10,682 bases of DNA from Clostridia bacterium. GTDB lineage: Bacteria; Bacillota; Clostridia; Christensenellales; Aristaeellaceae. Under the pieces are notes generated by a model that did no database searches, was not told the origin of the DNA, and saw only the letters and a program-made list of their open reading frames with translations. The stretch lies in NCBI GenBank assembly GCA_009776385.1, contig WRFT01000044.1, positions 1 to 10,682 on the forward strand, given 5' to 3'. This document shows, piece after piece, positions 6,915 to 10,682 of this stretch. The first letter of the stretch is position 1; every line of letters begins with the position of its first letter. Both the position numbers and the translations under genes were made by a program.

Positions 6915-6956
6915 TTGACAGCGCCGCTTGTAAAAGCTTTAAATGTCCCATATAAT
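6915..6956 (+). promoter_or_regulatory. Promoter region of the GH3-DUF2087 operon
   Basis: Two overlapping sigma-A-like promoters can be read. One pairs TTGTAA (6928-6933) with an exact TATAAT (6951-6956) over 17 bases. The other pairs an exact TTGACA (6915-6920) with TTTAAA (6938-6943), also over 17 bases. The first would start transcription near 6963, about 60 bases before the GH3 ATG. The exact TTGACA and TATAAT do not pair with each other, since 30 bases separate them. Confidence 0.6.
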
Positions 6957-7023
6957 GCCCGTGTCAGTTAAAGCAGGATAAATGATAATTTTTTCAAAAC
7001 ACTTTATAAAGGAGAGGGGTATT

Positions 7024-9267
7024 ATGATGAATATTCCCGCTATTATCAGTGCGATGGCACCGCAGGAAAAAGCGGATCTATGTTCCGGCGCGGATTTTTG
7101 GCATACGGTTGCCTTGGTACACTTGGGCGTTCCGTCTGTGACAATGGCGGACGGGCCGCATGGCCTCAGAAAGCAAACCGGCGGCATGGACAGCCAAAGC
7201 GAGGAGGCGACTTGTTTTCCCACCGCCGCAGGCGCGGCAGCTTCCTTTGACGAGGAACTGCTGTATGAAATGGGGTGTTTATTAGGGGATGAATGCCGCG
7301 CGCAGGGCGTGTCTGTGCTGTTAGGCCCCGGAGTGAATATCAAAAGAAGCCCGTTGTGCGGACGCAACTTTGAGTACTTCTCGGAGGATCCCTATTTATC
7401 CGGACAAATGGGCGCGGCTTTTACGCGTGGTTTGCAAAGCCGCGGCGTAAGCGTTTGCTTAAAACACTTTGCCGTTAACAACCAAGAAACCAGGCGTATG
7501 ACCGTGTCCGCGCGTGTTTCCGAACGTACCTTACGGGAAATATATCTGGCGTCATTCGAACAGGTGGTCAAGCAGGCGCGTCCGTGGTCGGTCATGTCCT
7601 CCTACAATAGGGTTAACGGGGAGTATGTCCATGCAAGCCGCCGCTTTTTAACGGATATCCTCAGGGATGAATGGGGGTTTGACGGTGCGGTCATTACCGA
7701 TTGGGGCGCCTGTTATCAGCGGGTACCGGCGCTTCAGGCGGGTGGTGACCTGGAAATGCCGGGCGGCAGCGTCTATAACACGAATAATATTCTGGAAGCC
7801 TTGTCCAATGGAACCCTTGAACCCGAAGTCTTGGATCGCGCCGTTGAACGTATCCTGCGTTTAGCGGAGCGCGTCACGCAGGATAATACCGCCCCGGAGT
7901 TTGATAGAAAGGCGCATCATGAGGCGGCAAGGCGGATAGCCCGGCAAACCATGGTGCTGCTTAAAAACGAGGGTATTTTACCTCTCCCGAAAGACAAAAA
8001 GGTAGCGCTGATAGGTCCCTTTGTAAAATCGCCCCGCTATCAAGGCGCGGGCAGCTCCCATGTGCATACCGAGCATGTCGTCAGCGTGTGGGAAGCGTCG
8101 CATGCCTATGGCGAGCCTGTCTTCGCGCAGGGTGTGGCGGCCGATGCCGTTACCGCGGACGAGCACCTTTTATTGGAAGCCGTTGAGGCGGCGCGGTCCT
8201 GCGGCAGGGCGGTGTTGTTCATGGGGCTCCCGGATAGCCTGGACGCGGAAGGTTCCGACCGGGAAGGTATCGATTTACCCGCAGCGCAAAACGCACTCAT
8301 CGAGGCTGTGGCGGCCGTGGGAGTTCCAACAGCAGTGGTATTGGTGAACGGATCAGCCGTCTCCATGCCCTGGATAGATCGTGTCGGCGCTGTGTTGGAG
8401 TGTTTCCTGGCAGGTGAGGCGGTGGGGGAGGCGCAGGCGGATTTACTGTTCGGCGCGTACAGCCCGTGCGCGAAGCTGTCTGAAACCTTCCCGCTGCGCC
8501 TTCAAGATACACCCGCATACGGCAACTTCCCCGGGCATGGTGATGAGGTAGATTATGGTGAGGGTGTCTATGTGGGGTACCGTCATTATCAAAAACGCGG
8601 CATTCCGACGCTTTTTCCCTTCGGGCACGGGTTGAGCTATACCCATTTTACCTACTCCGATTTAGCTTTGGAGCAGGACAAGATAGGCGAGGGGGATTTC
8701 CTCACCCTGACCTTCACCGTTAAAAACACGGGAGCGGTACATGGCGCTGAAATTGCGCAGGTGTATGTCGCCCCGCGGAATACCGCGCACAGGCCCGAGA
8801 TGGAATTAAGGCAGTTTGCCAAGGCGGAGTTAGCGCCGGGTGAATCGCAAACCATACGATTAACGCTTTCCGAACGCGCTTTCCGTTGGTATAAAGAGGG
8901 GGAAGGATGGCTTGCCGATGCCGGCGTTTATGATGTTCGCGTGGGGGCATCCTCATCAGATATTCGCCTTGCCGCCCCTGTCACACTTGAAAAACAGGGG
9001 TTCTTGAAAAACGTCGGTATGAACACAACCCTGGGTGATTTATTAGCCGATGGCAGAATCCGTCCTTATGTGCAGGGGATGCTGGCTTCCCTGCCCTCCC
9101 TTGCGGTCGGTGATGTCTTCTCTCAAGAACAGTTCATTGCCATGATTGGCGGTATGCCCTTAAGGTCTGCCCTTATGTTCTCACAGGAATTTACCCCCGA
9201 AGCGCTCTTAAAAATGATAGAGGACCTAAATACGGCGTTAGAAAACGGAACGCACGGAACAGTATAA
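7024..9267 (+). CDS. Glycoside hydrolase family 3 beta-glycosidase
   Basis: The 747-residue enzyme releases terminal beta-linked sugars from oligosaccharides, most likely as a beta-glucosidase or beta-xylosidase. The N-terminal barrel shows MADGPHGLRKQ, LGPGVNIKRSPLCGRNFEYFSEDP, LKHFAVNNQETRR and the nucleophile motif VITDWG, with Asp226. The second domain has LDAEGSDREGIDLP, where Glu409 is the likely acid/base by comparison with GH3 enzymes (family knowledge). A fibronectin-III-like domain follows (AEIAQVYVAP to LSERAFRWY), then a helical tail of roughly 90 residues. No signal peptide is present, so it acts inside the cell. I chose ATG 7024 because AAAGGAG at 7008-7014 lies nine bases before it; an in-frame ATG at 6982 would put that ribosome site inside the gene. 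ATG 7027 is also possible. Its own promoter is upstream, and the DUF2087 gene follows after 16 bases. Confidence 0.95.
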   Translation: MMNIPAIISAMAPQEKADLCSGADFWHTVALVHLGVPSVTMADGPHGLRKQTGGMDSQSEEATCFPTAAGAAASFDEELLYEMGCLLGDECRAQGVSVLLGPGVNIKRSPLCGRNFEYFSEDPYLSGQMGAAFTRGLQSRGVSVCLKHFAVNNQETRRMTVSARVSERTLREIYLASFEQVVKQARPWSVMSSYNRVNGEYVHASRRFLTDILRDEWGFDGAVITDWGACYQRVPALQAGGDLEMPGGSVYNTNNILEALSNGTLEPEVLDRAVERILRLAERVTQDNTAPEFDRKAHHEAARRIARQTMVLLKNEGILPLPKDKKVALIGPFVKSPRYQGAGSSHVHTEHVVSVWEASHAYGEPVFAQGVAADAVTADEHLLLEAVEAARSCGRAVLFMGLPDSLDAEGSDREGIDLPAAQNALIEAVAAVGVPTAVVLVNGSAVSMPWIDRVGAVLECFLAGEAVGEAQADLLFGAYSPCAKLSETFPLRLQDTPAYGNFPGHGDEVDYGEGVYVGYRHYQKRGIPTLFPFGHGLSYTHFTYSDLALEQDKIGEGDFLTLTFTVKNTGAVHGAEIAQVYVAPRNTAHRPEMELRQFAKAELAPGESQTIRLTLSERAFRWYKEGEGWLADAGVYDVRVGASSSDIRLAAPVTLEKQGFLKNVGMNTTLGDLLADGRIRPYVQGMLASLPSLAVGDVFSQEQFIAMIGGMPLRSALMFSQEFTPEALLKMIEDLNTALENGTHGTV

Positions 9268-9283
9268 AAGGAGATGTCTCTAA

Positions 9284-9577
9284 ATGACACGGGAACTCAA
9301 GCCGTTTTTAAATGAAGAAGGGCTTTTAACAGCCTATCCCGCCAAACGCAAGATGCAAATACGCGCCTTGTTTTATTTAGCTCAAAAATTTGAAAGCGGC
9401 AGGTTTTATACAGAAAAAGAAGTGAATCAGCTTTTAATGAACTGGCATACCTTCTCCGATTGGGCCATGCTCAGGCGCGATCTGTGCGATTTAGGCTTCT
9501 TGGGGCGTGAAGGGGACGGATCCGCTTACTGGTTAAAAGAAACGCAGCCGGATCCGGCTGCGTTCGGGTTGTCATAG
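9284..9577 (+). CDS. DUF2087 domain protein
   Basis: This small basic protein of 97 residues is almost entirely a DUF2087 domain: LTAYPAKRKMQIRALFYLA (14-32), FESGRFYTEKEVNQLLMNW (36-54), then DWAMLRRDLCDLGFLGREGDGSAYW (59-83). DUF2087 domains look like small winged-helix modules and are often fused to MarR/ArsR-type regulators or stand alone; their molecular role is not established. AAGGAG at 9268-9273 overlaps the GH3 stop codon, 10 bases before the ATG, so co-expression with GH3 is very likely. The last dozen codons (TQPDPAAFGLS) coincide with a 24-base palindrome that appears to be a terminator for the opposite strand, so the C-terminal tail may have no protein role. Confidence 0.88.
   Translation: MTRELKPFLNEEGLLTAYPAKRKMQIRALFYLAQKFESGRFYTEKEVNQLLMNWHTFSDWAMLRRDLCDLGFLGREGDGSAYWLKETQPDPAAFGLS
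9533..9564 (-). terminator. Leftward rho-independent terminator inside the DUF2087 gene
   Basis: Positions 9541-9564 are a perfect 24-base palindrome centred on GGATCC, able to form a 10-base-pair stem (AACGCAGCCG against its complement) with a GATC loop. On the minus strand it is followed by TTTCTTTTAA (9542-9533), a good U-run; the plus strand has no U-run after it. It is 91 bases beyond the ATPase stop codon, so it probably ends that transcript while lying within the convergent coding sequence. Confidence 0.75.
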
Positions 9578-9600
9578 TGGCTTAAAAGCCATTTTCTATC
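9578..9600 (+). terminator. Rightward terminator of the GH3-DUF2087 operon
   Basis: Immediately after the DUF2087 stop codon, TGGCT (9578-9582) and AGCCA (9587-9591) form a short stem around TTAAA-type loop bases, followed by TTTTCTAT. The outer ATAG and CTAT can also pair. The stem is small, so termination may be incomplete. Confidence 0.55.
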
Positions 9601-9654
9601 TCGTTTAGCAGCGACGCATCGTGTTGCTCCACTACCGAATAACAGATAAGTACC

Positions 9655-10682
9655 TTAATCAAGCGTAAGCTGAGAAGGCTGCTTATCATGCGCTGCGTGT
9701 TTGCGGATTCGCAGCCGATGAACCAGCTTGGCTGCTTCCGAGACCGGAATGACAGTCAAAGCAAGCCCCAATGCGATCATCAGCTCTTGGAAGCTGATGG
9801 CGGTAAACCCAAACAAGTTGCGGAACACAGGGATATAGATAACACTGCAGGTAAGGATAAACGTCCACACGAACGCGCCCCACAGCCACCAGTTGCGGCG
9901 TTTCATTGTAAAGATGGAACCTTGCAGGGAACGGACACAAAATGCCCGGAACATCTCTACAAAGTTGGTGGTAAGGAATGCTATGGTCATGCCGTCCGCG
10001 CTTGCGCCAAGGCTAAAAGAACCGTGCTCTATATACCCGCCCATAAAATATGAAAACAGGATAAGCAGGCCCATAAAAGCACCCTGCACAATCATCATCC
10101 CGCCGACCCCACCGGAGAACAGCCCTTCGTTCGCCGGCCTTGGCTGGCGCCGCATCAGGTCGGCTTCGGCTTTTTCCATACCGAGCGCCAAACCGGGCGC
10201 GGAGTCGGTCACCAAATTAATCCACAGTAAATGGGCGGCGCTGAACAGCTTAAAACCCAGCATGGAAGCCAAAAATACGGCTACAATCTCTGCTAAGTTA
10301 GTCGTCAGCTGAAATTGGATAACCTTGCGGATGTTGTCGTAAGTTTTACGCCCTTCCTCTACGGCGATGACAATGGTAGCAAAGTTATCGTCGGCCAACA
10401 CCATGTCGCTGACGCCCTTGGTCACGGCGGTGCCGGAAATACCCATGCCGATACCGATATCCGCCGTCTTAATGGATGGCGCGTCATTTACGCCGTCACC
10501 TGTCATGGCAACGACCATGCCGTTGGCCTTCCATGCTCTCACGATTCGGGTTTTATGCTCCGGCTGTACCCTGGCGTATACGCTGTAGCGGCGCACATTT
10601 TCTATCAATTCTGCATCGGTCATTTCTTCCAATTCGGCGCCCTCTATGACCTGTGAAGCGTCGGTGATAATATCCAAATCCA
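9655..10682 (-). CDS. Calcium-type P-type ATPase (SERCA-like), C-terminal part
   Basis: The frame runs in from the right edge and ends at 9655-9657, leaving 342 codons. The TTG at 10677 is internal, since the open frame continues upstream of it. The piece begins at the end of the P domain, with YARVQPEHKTRIV and the hinge TGDGVNDAP (about 10503-10477). The six C-terminal membrane segments follow. Segment 5 has TTNLAEIVAVF and segment 6 has LLWINLVTDSAPGLALG, keeping the Asn/Glu and Asn/Thr/Asp ligands of SERCA calcium sites. The VEMFRAF of a later segment resembles the region of SERCA's further glutamate ligand (family knowledge). It would pump calcium or a related cation out of the cytoplasm, driven by ATP. 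The phosphorylated DKTG aspartate is beyond the window. The C-terminus is short and basic, without an extra domain. Confidence 0.95.
   Translation of the reverse strand, partial: DLDIITDASQVIEGAELEEMTDAELIENVRRYSVYARVQPEHKTRIVRAWKANGMVVAMTGDGVNDAPSIKTADIGIGMGISGTAVTKGVSDMVLADDNFATIVIAVEEGRKTYDNIRKVIQFQLTTNLAEIVAVFLASMLGFKLFSAAHLLWINLVTDSAPGLALGMEKAEADLMRRQPRPANEGLFSGGVGGMMIVQGAFMGLLILFSYFMGGYIEHGSFSLGASADGMTIAFLTTNFVEMFRAFCVRSLQGSIFTMKRRNWWLWGAFVWTFILTCSVIYIPVFRNLFGFTAISFQELMIALGLALTVIPVSEAAKLVHRLRIRKHAAHDKQPSQLTLD

Noticed and set aside
6929..6943. TGTAAAAGCTTTAAA as a catabolite-repression (cre) site
   Set aside because: It lacks the central CG and the terminal CA of the cre consensus; it is better explained as promoter spacer sequence.
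6915..6956. TTGACA and TATAAT as one perfect promoter for GH3
   Set aside because: The two consensus hexamers are 30 bases apart, too far for one sigma-A promoter; each pairs better with another box.
6786..6971. Plus-strand 61-codon frame with a lipobox-like segment (VFSMTAC)
   Set aside because: It overlaps the MATE start and both GH3 promoter boxes and lacks a ribosome site; the hydrophobic run is likely chance.
9688..10656. Several plus-strand frames of 73 to 139 codons
   Set aside because: All are antisense to the ATPase, whose TGDGVNDAP and membrane motifs are unambiguous on the minus strand.
1..10682. CRISPR array, tRNA, rRNA, transposase or integration site
   Set aside because: No regularly spaced repeats, cloverleaf sequence, transposase motif or duplicated attachment sequence was seen on reading both strands.

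Overview
The window looks like a carbohydrate-utilisation locus from a Gram-positive anaerobe of the Clostridia type (Bacillota). This rests on strong AGGAGG-type ribosome binding sites, sigma-A-like promoters, an LplA/LplB/LplC-type sugar ABC transporter with no ATPase gene of its own, cytoplasmic GH2 and GH3 glycosidases, a DUF2087 protein and a SERCA-like P-type ATPase. The species cannot be named from the sequence.

Layout, left to right. (1) Positions 1-878, minus strand: the N-terminal 292 residues of a GH2 beta-galactosidase-type enzyme that runs off the left edge. (2) Positions 879-1179: a divergent control region with a perfect TTGACA-17-TATAAT promoter facing right, two inverted repeats and a tiny leader ORF facing left. 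(3) Positions 1180-5389, plus strand: a solute-binding protein, two sugar-type permeases and a small exported or membrane-anchored protein, probably one transcription unit. A very strong stem-loop lies between the binding protein and the first permease. (4) Positions 5430-6800, minus strand: a MATE-family efflux protein convergent with the transport operon. (5) Positions 6801-7023: a second divergent control region with promoter-like elements in both directions and an inverted repeat in the MATE leader. (6) Positions 7024-9577, plus strand: a GH3 beta-glycosidase followed closely by a small DUF2087 protein. (7) Positions 9533-9600: back-to-back terminators, one facing each way. (8) Positions 9655-10682, minus strand: the C-terminal third or more of a calcium-type P-type ATPase that runs off the right edge.

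How the genes may work together (inference): the binding protein and two permeases import a beta-linked oligosaccharide, powered by a shared MsmX-type ATPase encoded elsewhere. The GH2 and GH3 enzymes, neither of which has a signal peptide, would then hydrolyse it in the cytoplasm. The substrate cannot be read from the sequence. The MATE pump and the P-type ATPase are probably unrelated neighbours.

I did not find a clearly novel multi-gene system. The most notable points are a solute-binding protein without a lipoprotein cysteine, the small fourth operon gene, a 24-bp perfect palindrome inside the DUF2087 coding end that looks like the terminator of the opposing ATPase gene, the strong stem-loop after the binding-protein gene, and the odd start region of the MATE gene.
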